A stretch of DNA of 64,000 nt from Shewanella psychrotolerans (GCF_019457595.1 NZ_CP080419.1:2542001-2606000), one strand, 5' to 3'; shown: positions 8,380-17,703, numbered from the stretch's first letter. Notes: generated by a model from the sequence alone, not told the origin. Made by a program: numbers and translations.

Positions 8380-9963
8380 TCATTGTTTTACTGCTAATTC
8401 AACAAAAGCAGCCGTATACATTTTAAGATTTAGCATAAACTGTTCATGAGTAATAAACTCATGTTCACTATGACCAGTGTATTCGACACCAGGCATAGCA
8501 GGACCAAAACTGAGCGCATTTGGAAATAGTTTGCTGTTAGTTGAGCCACCAATTGCAATAGGTTTGGGCGCTTTAACCCTGGCGAAATAACCAAAGACAG
8601 ACAACAGAGTCGTTAAATGGGGCGCTTTATCCATCAGCTTAGGCTCTCCCCAATACGTCTCAACCTGTTGAAGTGTTACGCCATGTGCTTGTTGCCATTC
8701 CTTTAACGCTTCTTGAGTTTGACGCTCAAGCAGCTCAGCACTTTTTCCTAAAGGACGTCTCAGGTTCATCACCACTTCAGCCCCCTTTTCAGTTGAGTTA
8801 ACAACCGTCGGCGCCAATGTCATCTTTCCCATAAAATCATCGCTATAAGCGATATCACCAAACAGCTCCGCGTAAACACCAAGACCAATCATTTGAGAAA
8901 TAAAAGATTGCGTTAATGATGCTTGATTTTTAGGCCATGAAAATCCCGCTAATATCGCAGCCAAATGCGTTACCGCATTAACACCATCTTCTGGTGTTGA
9001 CGAATGCACCGATTTACCATCGGCCATTATCGTCAATTTGTCGCCATCACTGATAAATTGATAACGCATTCCCCGCTGCAACTCGCTGCGTTGCTTAATT
9101 TTTTCTAGTAAATTTGCGTCGATATTAATTAACGTCGCCGTAGCCTGTTGAGGAACTTGACTTGCAAACGAGCCACCACTAAAAGTCAACAAGCTTGGGC
9201 CTGTTGCCTCAATGCCTGTTTCGCTATTTGGGATCAAGAAACGGATCTCGCTCCAGCCTTTTTCCGCTGTCACAACCGGATATTCCGCATCGATAGTGAT
9301 ATTGATATCTGCTGGCGTGAATCCTTTTAAAAACGCTTTCAAAGGTCCCCAATCTGACTCTTCAGCCATGTAGACCATTAACTCAATACGTCTATCTAAA
9401 CTCAAGCCTTTATCTTTAATCGCCTTCATTGCATACATTGCGGTGACGATTGGTCCTTTATCATCTTCCGTTCCTCGCCCAATAAGTAACCCTGGCGTAG
9501 TTGTGATGTCTAATTCATAGGGACTTTTATGCCAAAGTTTTGGGTCGGCAGGCTGCACATCGCCATGAGTGATAATCCCTAATTTTCGCTCACTCTCACC
9601 AAGGCCAATCAAAACAACATAACCATGATCTGCATAATCGAGCCCTAATTGCTCACTCAGTCGCTTAAGCTGCAATTTAAACTTTATGAACTCAGGATTG
9701 GTATCAGGGGTTAAACCATCAACAGCGACAGTATTAAAACGAATCAATTTAGCCAAGCTTTCAACTGTCTGTTCGCCGTATTGTGATACAGCGTAATTCG
9801 CCAACATATCAGAGGTGGCCGAGATAGAATTAAGCTTATATTTATCAGAAGCTTGAAAACCATCATCAGCATAAGACACACAAAATGGAATTAGTAGCAC
9901 CAAACAGAAGAGTGCAAATGAAATAAGTATGCGTTGTAGAAATAGCGGTTTAAGAGTGCGCAT
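8380..9963 (-). CDS. Exported M20-family metallopeptidase (dipeptidase-like)
   Basis: About 527 residues: an N-terminal signal/anchor (ILISFALFCLVLLIPFCVSYA) followed by an M20 zinc hydrolase. Metal-site motifs are ITHGDVQPAD (His-Asp), GRGTEDDKGP (bridging Asp), AEESDWGP (catalytic and metal Glu) and GHSEHEFIT (C-terminal His). The HGDVQPAD and PYELDITTTPGLLIGRG context resembles PepV-like dipeptidases, so peptide or dipeptide hydrolysis in the periplasm is inferred. No clear ribosome site decides the start. The ATG at 9963 places the signal peptide at the N-terminus; ATGs at 9987 and 10005 would add 8 or 14 residues. It is divergent from an M3 peptidase gene. Confidence 0.85.
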   Translation of the reverse strand: MRTLKPLFLQRILISFALFCLVLLIPFCVSYADDGFQASDKYKLNSISATSDMLANYAVSQYGEQTVESLAKLIRFNTVAVDGLTPDTNPEFIKFKLQLKRLSEQLGLDYADHGYVVLIGLGESERKLGIITHGDVQPADPKLWHKSPYELDITTTPGLLIGRGTEDDKGPIVTAMYAMKAIKDKGLSLDRRIELMVYMAEESDWGPLKAFLKGFTPADINITIDAEYPVVTAEKGWSEIRFLIPNSETGIEATGPSLLTFSGGSFASQVPQQATATLINIDANLLEKIKQRSELQRGMRYQFISDGDKLTIMADGKSVHSSTPEDGVNAVTHLAAILAGFSWPKNQASLTQSFISQMIGLGVYAELFGDIAYSDDFMGKMTLAPTVVNSTEKGAEVVMNLRRPLGKSAELLERQTQEALKEWQQAHGVTLQQVETYWGEPKLMDKAPHLTTLLSVFGYFARVKAPKPIAIGGSTNSKLFPNALSFGPAMPGVEYTGHSEHEFITHEQFMLNLKMYTAAFVELAVKQ

Positions 9964-10227
9964 GTTTTTGTAATTGTTATTAACCATAACATGGCATTTT
10001 GCCACAAATCAGCTCACTTAAAATGCAAAAATACCCAGTTCACAACATTTGTTACAAACTAAACACAGTTTTTATAGCTTTATCAATAATAACCATGATA
10101 ATTAAGCCCTTTAACGTCATGTCTTGTACATTTTCGACGTTTGATTGCCGCAATGATTCTAATTGATAAGTCATATAGCAATTTCGCTTTTCAGCATAAA
10201 TACAATTACATAATCGGGGATTTTATT

Positions 10228-12408
10228 ATGAAGGGATCGACCCTCAAACCGCTCGTGTCAGCCATGGCGCTGACTTTTGCATTAGGCGCATGCAACTCAA
10301 CTGGAGTTAATAGCGACAACACTCAAATAGCAGCACATTCGGTAGCTCAACAGATCATCGATAGCAATGCATCTAACCCATTCTTTAAACCCTATAACAC
10401 CTTTATGGGGATCCCTGATTTCAGTAAAATTAAACCTGAACATTATCTACCAGCATTTAAAGCAGGAATTGCTCAACAGCAAGCTGAAATTCAAGCAATT
10501 ATTGATAACCCTGACGCACCAACGTTTAATAACACCATAGAAGCTATGGAGTTTTCAGGCGAATTGACCAACAAGGTTGCTAGTGTGTTTTATAACTTAA
10601 CTAGCGCAGATACCAATGATCAATTGCAAGCGATCTCAAAAGAGGTCTCGCCAATGCTGTCGGCGGCAGGTGATGATATCTTACTGAATGACAAGCTGTT
10701 TCAGCGTGTTAAAGCTGTTTATCAACAACGCGATAGCTTATCTCTAAACACGGCTCAGCAAAAACTACTGGAAGATACCTATAAGGGATTTACCCGTGGC
10801 GGCGCCAACTTAAGCGAAGCTGACAAGGTTAAGCTCAGAGCCTTAAATGAGAAGATAGGTAAACTCAGCCTAGAGTTTGGCGACAATCTTCTGGCAGAAA
10901 CCAACGCCTTCGAACTGGTGATCGACAATCCAGTCGATCTGGCCGGTCTGCCACAGGATGCAGTCAACACTGCGGCGCAAACCGCCGAAAAGAAAGGTCA
11001 CCCGGGCAAATGGGTATTCACTACTCAACGTCCTTCTATCACCCCTTTCCTCACCTACGCCGACAATCGCGAACTGCGTGAGAAGATTTACAAGGGTTAT
11101 ATAGAGCGCGGTAACAATAACAACGCCCATGACAACAAAAAAATCTTGGCAGAGATGGCAGCCCTGCGTGCTGAGCGCGCCCAGCTGATGGGTTATAAGA
11201 GCCACGCACACTTTGTATTAGAAGAGCGCACCGCTAAGACCCCTGAAAACGTCTATGGCCTGCTCGACAAAGTCTGGCCAGCAGCACTGGCTCAAGCCAA
11301 AGCCGAAGTGGCAGAGATGCAAAAGCTAATCGACGCCGAGGGTGGCAACTTCAAGCTGGCAGCCTGGGACTGGTGGTACTATGCCGACAAGATCCGTGTC
11401 GCCAAATACAGCTTTAACGAACAGCAAACTCGCCCTTACTTTTCATTAGAAAACACCCTTAAAGGTGTATTCTATACCGCCAATCGTCTTTACGGTATTA
11501 CGGTCAAGGAGCGCACCGATCTGCCCAAGTACAATGACGAGGTGCGTACCTGGGAAGTATATGACAAAGACGGTTCGCTAATGGCGATCTTCATGGGTGA
11601 CTATTATGTGCGCGACAGCAAACGTGGCGGCGCATGGGCTAACTCCTATCGCAAGCAGTATAAGATGCACGATGTAGAGTCTAAGCCTATCATAGTCAAT
11701 GTTCTCAACTATCCACGCCCTGTGGGAGATAAGCCTGCACTGCTTACCTTTGATGAAGCCAGTACCCTATTCCACGAATTTGGTCACGCGCTGCATGGCA
11801 TGCTGTCAGATGTCGAGTATCGCTCACAATCAGGCACCTCTGTGCCGCGCGATTATGTGGAATTTCCGTCTCAAGTGATGGAAAACTGGATGACCCAGCC
11901 TGAAGTCTTAGCCCAATTTGCCAAACACTACAAGACAGGTGAAGTGATCCCTCAATCGTTAGTTGAAAAAATTCAAGCCGCCAGCAAATTTAACCAGGGC
12001 TTTGCGACTGTCGAGTATATGGCAGCGACTAAGCTGGATCTCGACTGGCACACTATCAGCGACGTCGAGCCCAAAGATGCGGCCAAATTTGAAGCCGATT
12101 CACTGAGTAAGATGGGACTGATTGAGGAGATCGCGCCGCGCTATCGCAGCACCTACTTCTCGCACATCTTCTCCGGTGGCTACTCAGCCGGCTATTACAG
12201 CTATCTCTGGTCTGACATATTAGGCGCCGATGCCTTCGAGGCCTTTAAAGAGAATGGTATCTTCGATAAAGCCACCGCTGACGCGTTCAGAAACAACGTC
12301 TTGTCTCAAGGTGGCAGTGAAGATCCTATGCAACTTTACAAGCAGTTCCGTGGTAAAGAAGCAGGTATAGAACCCCTGCTTCGCAGCCGAGGACTGTTGT
12401 CAAAATAA
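10228..12408 (+). CDS. M3-family zinc metallopeptidase, lipoprotein (peptidyl-dipeptidase Dcp type)
   Basis: About 726 residues. The N-terminal lipoprotein signal ends in LTFALGAC, so the enzyme should be anchored in the envelope, unlike cytoplasmic E. coli Dcp. The zinc motif HEFGH is at about residues 516-520 inside STLFHEFGHALHG. The downstream EFPSQVMENW and the C-terminal FSHIFSGGYSAGYYSYLWS are diagnostic of the M3/Dcp family. It removes dipeptides or cleaves short peptides; substrates include products of the neighbouring exported peptidases only by inference. The ATG at 10228 after GGGGA is chosen over an in-frame ATG-less extension to 10141 because it puts the lipobox near residue 23. 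Confidence 0.9.
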   Translation: MKGSTLKPLVSAMALTFALGACNSTGVNSDNTQIAAHSVAQQIIDSNASNPFFKPYNTFMGIPDFSKIKPEHYLPAFKAGIAQQQAEIQAIIDNPDAPTFNNTIEAMEFSGELTNKVASVFYNLTSADTNDQLQAISKEVSPMLSAAGDDILLNDKLFQRVKAVYQQRDSLSLNTAQQKLLEDTYKGFTRGGANLSEADKVKLRALNEKIGKLSLEFGDNLLAETNAFELVIDNPVDLAGLPQDAVNTAAQTAEKKGHPGKWVFTTQRPSITPFLTYADNRELREKIYKGYIERGNNNNAHDNKKILAEMAALRAERAQLMGYKSHAHFVLEERTAKTPENVYGLLDKVWPAALAQAKAEVAEMQKLIDAEGGNFKLAAWDWWYYADKIRVAKYSFNEQQTRPYFSLENTLKGVFYTANRLYGITVKERTDLPKYNDEVRTWEVYDKDGSLMAIFMGDYYVRDSKRGGAWANSYRKQYKMHDVESKPIIVNVLNYPRPVGDKPALLTFDEASTLFHEFGHALHGMLSDVEYRSQSGTSVPRDYVEFPSQVMENWMTQPEVLAQFAKHYKTGEVIPQSLVEKIQAASKFNQGFATVEYMAATKLDLDWHTISDVEPKDAAKFEADSLSKMGLIEEIAPRYRSTYFSHIFSGGYSAGYYSYLWSDILGADAFEAFKENGIFDKATADAFRNNVLSQGGSEDPMQLYKQFRGKEAGIEPLLRSRGLLSK

Positions 12409-12414
12409 TCTGTT

Positions 12415-12554
12415 ATCAATATTAAAGATGATCGCTCAACGAGCGTTAACGCTGGTAAAGCAAGAATTTGATTATTCTTGCTTTACCTTGATTAATACCA
12501 TTTCGAAAGCGCAAAAAACCTCGCTGAGTCGGTCACTTTCTTATCTGTATTGAT
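12415..12554. repeat. MITE-like element, divergent copy (copy D) with internal hairpin
   Basis: The ends ATCAATATTAAAGATGATCGC and (reverse complement) ATCAATACAGATAAGAAAGTG resemble the terminal repeats of copies A and B, and both then run into GCTCA/CTCAGCG. The interior differs from the other copies and holds a perfect hairpin at 12454-12487. It starts 7 bp after the M3 peptidase stop. Confidence 0.55.
12454..12487. repeat. Perfect 14-bp stem, 6-nt loop hairpin
   Basis: GGTAAAGCAAGAAT - TTGATT - ATTCTTGCTTTACC. All 14 pairs are perfect. No T run follows on either strand, so it is not a standard terminator. Confidence 0.8.
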
Positions 12555-12683
12555 GCTCATATTTCTGAGCATCATTTTTATTCTACAACCTACCTTAAAC
12601 ACTAAAACCTAATAGATAACCCTATCGGCGGCCCTAATAAAATGGCTGAACGCCCACCACAGGCAAAATAGCACTAAGCTTAT

Positions 12684-12949
12684 CATACCAATCAGTATAA
12701 GAAAGTGATCTACTCAGCGTGTTTTTTGGCAACTAATTCAAGGCGAATGGACGATGGAATGGTCACTCCCTTGTGAGGCCGTTCAACGCAGAAGTAGGAA
12801 GCCAAAAACACGCCTAACAGGCGAGTTTTAGCGCTTTCGATGCTGTGTTAACGAGTTTGACCGTAGAACAACTATGCTCTTCACTCGTTGCCTTGCCTCA
12901 TAAGCGCTAAATTCTCGCTGAGCAATCACATCTTTATACTAATTGGTAT
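12684..12949. repeat. MITE-like element, full-length copy A
   Basis: 266 bp bounded by ATACCAATCAGTATAAGAAA...CTCAGCG and its inverted counterpart CGCTGAG...CTTTATACTAATTGGTAT, about 33 bp of imperfect terminal inverted repeat. There is no open reading frame. The interior shares long identical stretches with copy B at 19967-20225, for example CACGCCTAACAGGCGA, ACGAGTTTGACC and CATAAGCGCTAAAT. Confidence 0.85.
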
Positions 12950-13101
12950 TAGATGCAAAATGCGCTACCGCGTTATTAAAGATGAATACTAAGCAGCAAG
13001 GTTTAACAGACTCTTGTTATTATGGTAAAACATTGATATTAACAATTATTTAACAGACACTGACCCATGTTCGGTTTTGACTGATGAACTGAGAAAAATT
13101 G

Positions 13102-13779
13102 ATGCTAAAACAATTAATTTTACCCACACTTTTCGGATTGATGTTTTCCGCTCAGATCCACAGCGCAAGCATTAAGATCGATATTTCAGATAGTCAGGCC
13201 CGCCCCATTGCCGACGCAGTAGTGGAACTGATCTCGGCGCAAGAGACGCTAGCAGTGCCAAACCCACTAGAGACTGAGCATTATGAGATAAAGCAGCAAA
13301 ATCGAACCTTCAATCCATTTGTACTGGCTATTCCCCAGGGCGCTAAAGTCGATTTTCCGAATCTAGATAAAACACGCCATCACGTGTATTCATTTTCAGA
13401 GGCCAAGCCTTTTGAATTAAAGCTGTATGTGGGTAAAGCGGAAGCACCTGTGTTATTCGATAAGCCGGGGTTAGTTGCCATCGGCTGTAATATTCATGAC
13501 TATATGCAAGCCTTTATCTATGTGGCTAAAGGCCCTTATGTCGGCGTTACTGACGACAGCGGACATTTAATGTTAAATGATATTCCTAAAGGAAATTACC
13601 AGGTTAAACTCTGGCACCCTTGGCAACTAAGCGCTTCAGAACGGCTCCCGCTGACGGTATTTAATGAGCCTCAGTCACTTTCGCTACAGTTACAAATCAA
13701 GCACCAACCAAAACCCTCTTCTCCCCCAGCTGGTTTTAGCCAGCTCATAACCGAAAAAGTCAGTGATGATACAAAATAG
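13102..13779 (+). CDS. Exported cupredoxin-like protein (methylamine-utilisation-type)
   Basis: A 225-residue periplasmic protein with signal peptide LILPTLFGLMFSAQIHSA. Candidate type-1 copper ligands occur in the usual order: His in DKTRHHVYSF, then Cys, His and Met in IGCNIHDYMQAF. A carboxypeptidase-regulatory-like beta domain (GVTDDSGHLMLNDIPKGNYQVKLWHP) follows. Proteins of this kind are often labelled methylamine utilisation protein, but no amine dehydrogenase genes are here. It is the first gene of a unit with an EAL protein (overlap), a DUF3034 protein and a truncated haemoglobin. The ATG at 13102 is used; TTG at 13099 is the only upstream alternative. Confidence 0.8.
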   Translation: MLKQLILPTLFGLMFSAQIHSASIKIDISDSQARPIADAVVELISAQETLAVPNPLETEHYEIKQQNRTFNPFVLAIPQGAKVDFPNLDKTRHHVYSFSEAKPFELKLYVGKAEAPVLFDKPGLVAIGCNIHDYMQAFIYVAKGPYVGVTDDSGHLMLNDIPKGNYQVKLWHPWQLSASERLPLTVFNEPQSLSLQLQIKHQPKPSSPPAGFSQLITEKVSDDTK

Positions 13780-16102
13780 CTTCCGTAACCGACTTATCAT
13801 CGTTTTTCTGTTTTTGCTGACATTAGTGCAGCTCGCTACCGCTGTCTTCGTCTTAAGCGCGACCCTAAAGGATAATCGGCAACAGCAAAAACAAAGTTTA
13901 GTGATCGGTACCAACGTATTTGCTGAAATGTTATTGAATCGAAGCATACAGCTTAATCAAAGCTTATCAGTGCTCAGTGCTGATTTTGGCTTTAAGCGAG
14001 CCGTTGCGACCAAAGAACAAGATACGATCGAATCAGTATTGAGTAACCATGGCATGCGTATTGGTGCAGCGGCGGCTATTTTACTCTCTCCTGATGGAAA
14101 ACTACTTTCATCAAGTCTCGCACAGCTCCAGCAGCGCGACATAGACTCACTGTTTAAGTTGACTCAAAGTGCTAATAGTGACTTTGCTGTTCTCAATTTC
14201 GACCATGCTAGCTATCAATTTGTACTGCAACCCGTAAAAGCCCCTACGCTGATCGCATGGGTCGGAATGGGGTTTGTGCTCGATGCGTCAGTCGCAAACC
14301 AGGCCAAACGGATCACGGGGATCGATATCAGCTTTGTCAATCAATCGGGTGACCGCATAGAGATGGTATCAACCTTGCCGCCCGCACAACAACAAAGAGT
14401 GCTGAAACAACTGCAAGCCGTCGAAAATGTCGACAGCACAGTAAAAGACAACTTACCCCTAGATTATCTTTCCGTGGTACAACAACTCGATAAACACGGG
14501 TTGAATCAGTGGGCGATATTGCATCAATCCGTTGATAAATGGCAGCAAAACTATCTGTCACTTCGAAATAATATGCTGTTTATTTTTGCCATTACGTCCC
14601 TGCTTGCATTTGCGATCGCCACTTGGTTTACTCGTGGGTTAACGCGGCCAATATATGCGCTAGTCAACTTCGCTCGGCGGGTTGGTCAGGGTGAAAACCC
14701 CGACAAAATTGATGGGGCACCGGCCGAGTTGCAAGTGCTGGCCGATACCCTTTCAATCATGCGAGGCAACATTGAAACGCGTGAAAATGCGCTGCTTTAC
14801 CAATCACAACATGACGCGCTCACAGGACTTTATAATCGCTTCGCGGCAAAACAATTGTTAACGGAAAAAATAGGTATGCTTAATGGCTGCCTAGTCCTAC
14901 TCGATATTAAGCATTTTCGGCATATCAATGACATTATCGGCTTTGCCAATGCCGACAAGTTATTGCTCTTGTTCTCTCAGCGCTTAGCGACGCTCAGCGA
15001 CGATATCAAGCTTATAGCACGCTTAGATGGTGACTCATTTTTACTGCTTTTCGATGAGCCATTAACCGAAAAAACGATCGAACAATTCCTACTAAAATTG
15101 GCAGTTTCCTTTACCATTGAAGGTTCGAAAATCAGCCTAACGGTAAGAGCGGGAATGATTAATTTGGTTAATCAATATCATAATATCGACACCTTGCTAC
15201 GCCATGGTGAAATCGCACTCAACCATGCTTGCTTATCGAACCTCAGCGTTGCTGAATATCAGGTGGGAACCGATGAAAAATATCAGCGTGAACTTGCACT
15301 TGTCAAAGAGCTCCCCGAAGCCTTGTCAGATAGACAACTGCATCTGGTTTATCAGCCTAAAATCAATATTCAACAGGGTATTTGTTATGGCGCCGAAGCC
15401 TTAATCCGTTGGCAACACCCGACTCTTGGTTTTATTCCACCAGATGAGTTTATTCAACTCGCTGAAAACTCGGGTAACATCTCGATTGTGAGTGAATGGG
15501 TAATATCAGAAGCTGTGTCTCAGCTGGTAAAATGGCACGCTGAAGGGCTGGATTTATCCGTGGCAATCAATTTGTCGGCACACGATTTAATCGATGAAAG
15601 TTTGCCAGCGAGGATTTGCGCGCAATTAACGGCGCATGGGCTCCCCCGCTCTTCATTGGCCATTGAAGTGACTGAAGGTGCAGTCATGACTGACACTCAA
15701 GCCGCCATTGATGTATTGACGCAATTTAAGGACCTTGGGATCCACGCCTCAATTGATGACTTTGGAACGGGGCATTCATCACTCGCCTACCTAAAAATGT
15801 TGCCAGTAGATGAAGTTAAGATCGATCGCAGCTTCATCAAAGATATCCACCTCAATGACACGGATCTGATGATAGTGCAAACAAGTATTCAACTCATTAA
15901 AGGGCTCAATCTGTCAGTTGTCGCCGAAGGGGTTGAGTCCATCGCGGGTATCGATATTTTACGCAAGCTCCAATGCGACAGCATACAAGGATATGTATAC
16001 GCCAAACCGCTAAAAGCCCCTGATTTCAGACAATGGGTGCAGAAATTCAACTCAGTGACGAAACCAGTCGAATCAAAGACTAAGCCAGTCGAACATGAAT
16101 AG
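13766..16102 (+). CDS. Membrane c-di-GMP phosphodiesterase: sensor-HAMP-degenerate GGDEF-EAL
   Basis: About 778 residues. The first membrane helix is at about residues 8-30; a periplasmic sensory region of about 230 residues follows (cache-like by layout), then a second helix (NNMLFIFAITSLLAFAIATW), HAMP (LTRPIYALVNFARRVGQGE), GGDEF and EAL domains. The cyclase signature is degenerate (DGDSF at about 421), so synthesis is unlikely. The EAL domain has E544 in AEALIRW, NLS, EVTEG, D664-D665 in DDFGTG, KIDRSF, AEGVES and IQGYVYAKPL, so c-di-GMP hydrolysis is predicted. The start (ATG 13766, or GTG 13763) overlaps the cupredoxin gene, showing translational coupling. The periplasmic domain probably reads a signal from its co-encoded envelope partners. 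Confidence 0.9.
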   Translation: MIQNSFRNRLIIVFLFLLTLVQLATAVFVLSATLKDNRQQQKQSLVIGTNVFAEMLLNRSIQLNQSLSVLSADFGFKRAVATKEQDTIESVLSNHGMRIGAAAAILLSPDGKLLSSSLAQLQQRDIDSLFKLTQSANSDFAVLNFDHASYQFVLQPVKAPTLIAWVGMGFVLDASVANQAKRITGIDISFVNQSGDRIEMVSTLPPAQQQRVLKQLQAVENVDSTVKDNLPLDYLSVVQQLDKHGLNQWAILHQSVDKWQQNYLSLRNNMLFIFAITSLLAFAIATWFTRGLTRPIYALVNFARRVGQGENPDKIDGAPAELQVLADTLSIMRGNIETRENALLYQSQHDALTGLYNRFAAKQLLTEKIGMLNGCLVLLDIKHFRHINDIIGFANADKLLLLFSQRLATLSDDIKLIARLDGDSFLLLFDEPLTEKTIEQFLLKLAVSFTIEGSKISLTVRAGMINLVNQYHNIDTLLRHGEIALNHACLSNLSVAEYQVGTDEKYQRELALVKELPEALSDRQLHLVYQPKINIQQGICYGAEALIRWQHPTLGFIPPDEFIQLAENSGNISIVSEWVISEAVSQLVKWHAEGLDLSVAINLSAHDLIDESLPARICAQLTAHGLPRSSLAIEVTEGAVMTDTQAAIDVLTQFKDLGIHASIDDFGTGHSSLAYLKMLPVDEVKIDRSFIKDIHLNDTDLMIVQTSIQLIKGLNLSVVAEGVESIAGIDILRKLQCDSIQGYVYAKPLKAPDFRQWVQKFNSVTKPVESKTKPVEHE

Positions 16103-16111
16103 GGTGCCTCT

Positions 16112-16954
16112 ATGTGGAAATTAATAACTGTCTCCTCGTTAATACTGCTCACCCTATTAAGTGGCGGCGCATTGGCAAAGACAAGTAAAGTCATCGCAAC
16201 AGGGGGCGCGAGTACGATAGAGGGCAGCGCGGGGGGCGGTATCGTTCCTTGGGCGGTGATTAATGGTTATGCCAGTAGCGGCGAATGGTCCGCGACCGCA
16301 ATGCTGACCTCGGTATCGGTCGATGATTTTAGTTTACGCGTGGTGGGTGCATCTTTAGCTATCGATAATCGATTTGAATTGAGTATTGCCAAACAAACCT
16401 TCGATTTAGACAGTTTAGGTGGTGAACTGGGACAAGATATTGTTGGCGTAAAATACAAATTGGCTGGCGAGTTATTATATAGCGCAATACCTCAACTGAC
16501 CCTTGGGCTTCAATATAAGCGGGTCGATGATTTTACCATCCCACAGGCTGTAGGCGCCCAAGATGATTCGGGATTAGATGCCTATGTAGCGGCCAGCAAA
16601 CTTTTTTTCGATGCCATCGCAGGAAGAAACCTGTTACTCAACGCGACCGTTAGGGCCACAAAAGCCAACCAAATAGGACTCTTGGGCTTTGGCAACACTA
16701 AAGACGACAGTTATCAGTGGGTATTTGAAGGTTCAGCCGCACTCTTGCTCACCGATAACTTGGCTATCGGGTACGAGTATCGGCAAAAGCCAGATCAACT
16801 CAGCTTCGCTATCGAAGACGACTGGCAAGATATCTTTCTCGCTTGGTTTGTGAATAAGCACCTTTCAGTCGTCACGGCCTATACGGACCTTGGTAGCATT
16901 GCTGGCTATGAAAATCAGCAAGGCTGGTATATCTCGATTGAAGGAGCCTTATGA
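16112..16954 (+). CDS. DUF3034 family protein, probably outer-membrane beta-barrel
   Basis: A 280-residue exported protein with signal peptide LITVSSLILLTLLSGGALA. The mature N-terminus KVIATGGASTIEGSAGGGIVPW is the DUF3034 signature (ATGG...EG.AGGG.VPWA). The rest alternates short hydrophobic/aromatic strands with turns, and the protein ends in an aromatic-containing strand (QGWYISIEGAL), consistent with a porin-like barrel. Its function is unknown. It lies 9 bp after the EAL gene and its stop overlaps the start of the haemoglobin gene (ATGATGA), so all four genes are likely one transcript. Confidence 0.8.
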   Translation: MWKLITVSSLILLTLLSGGALAKTSKVIATGGASTIEGSAGGGIVPWAVINGYASSGEWSATAMLTSVSVDDFSLRVVGASLAIDNRFELSIAKQTFDLDSLGGELGQDIVGVKYKLAGELLYSAIPQLTLGLQYKRVDDFTIPQAVGAQDDSGLDAYVAASKLFFDAIAGRNLLLNATVRATKANQIGLLGFGNTKDDSYQWVFEGSAALLLTDNLAIGYEYRQKPDQLSFAIEDDWQDIFLAWFVNKHLSVVTAYTDLGSIAGYENQQGWYISIEGAL

Positions 16955-17415
16955 TGAACCTAATTAGACGTATAAACCAGCACAGTAAACCACACCGCTT
17001 TCCCTCTATGGTCATGCTAGTTGGCTTAGTATTGATATTCACAGCTTGTGCTAGCAGTAACACCACTGTGTACGAGCAATTGGGAAAAACAGAAGGGATC
17101 ACCCTTATCGCCGATGACTTTTTAACCAATATTGCCAACGATAAACTCATTCGTCACCACTTTGAACAAACTGACATTGCGATTTTTAGGCAGCGATTTA
17201 TTGAGCACCTATGCGTCGTTACCGGCGGGGACTGCAACTATCAAGGTGAAACAATGTTTAATTCCCACCAAGGACTCAATATTACACAAGCTGACTTCGA
17301 TGCTATTGTTGGCCATCTGATCGCTGCAATGAAACAGCAAAATATTCCGATCTCAACAAGAAATGCCCTACTCGCAAAGTTGGCTCCTATGTATAGCGAC
17401 ATTACCTACCACTGA
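16951..17415 (+). CDS. Group I truncated haemoglobin, lipoprotein
   Basis: A 154-residue protein. A basic head and hydrophobic segment end in a lipobox-like FTAC at about residue 34, followed by Ala-Ser-Ser, which suggests export and lipid anchoring. The globin domain follows: VYEQLGKTEGI, HFEQTD, then TGGDCNYQGETMF and NSHQGLNIT with the proximal His. Typical TrHbN length is about 120 residues. The usual distal Tyr (B10, F-Y) appears as Phe-Leu in ADDFLTN. Two cysteines (HLCVVTGGDC) could form a disulfide, fitting an envelope location. Binding of O2 or NO is expected from the family; a role as ligand sensor for the upstream EAL protein is inference. Confidence 0.85.
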   Translation: MMNLIRRINQHSKPHRFPSMVMLVGLVLIFTACASSNTTVYEQLGKTEGITLIADDFLTNIANDKLIRHHFEQTDIAIFRQRFIEHLCVVTGGDCNYQGETMFNSHQGLNITQADFDAIVGHLIAAMKQQNIPISTRNALLAKLAPMYSDITYH

Positions 17416-17632
17416 TGCAGCTTTTTTAGCATTAACTTACAAACCGAATAAAACACCAACAAATAAACAGTTGATTAACAACAAATAAACACACCAAAAA
17501 CCAACCGAACAAACAAGCAGCAGTTAGATACAAAATGACACCGAAAGGACGTTAGATGTCATAGTTTTTACATATTATCTCTCTATAATTGACCCCGAAC
17601 TTGAAGCAAAAGCTCTAATCATAAAGAGCAAA

Positions 17633-17648
17633 TGTGATTCAGTTCACA
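17633..17648. promoter_or_regulatory. Perfect CRP (cAMP receptor protein) site
   Basis: TGTGATTCAGTTCACA matches the consensus TGTGA-N6-TCACA at all ten defined positions. It lies 71-56 bp before the ATG of the cpdB-like nucleotidase. A good -10 (TATAAT, 17584-17589) lies upstream of it, which would put the site downstream of that start point. Repression from that promoter, or activation of a second unseen promoter, are both possible. Confidence 0.8.
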
Positions 17649-17703
17649 CATGAAGCTAACGACGTTGGCTTCGGGGTCAAAATAATAATAGAGATTGATG
17701 GTT

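Larger units (their letters stand above)
12409..13101. other. Gene-free interval between M3 peptidase and cupredoxin-EAL operon
   Basis: 693 bp without a supportable gene. It holds two MITE-like elements (12415-12554 and 12684-12949). The last 150 bp is AT-rich and must carry the promoter of the downstream four-gene unit. A weak FNR-like half site (TTGATATTAACAAT) lies at about 13034-13047. Confidence 0.6.
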
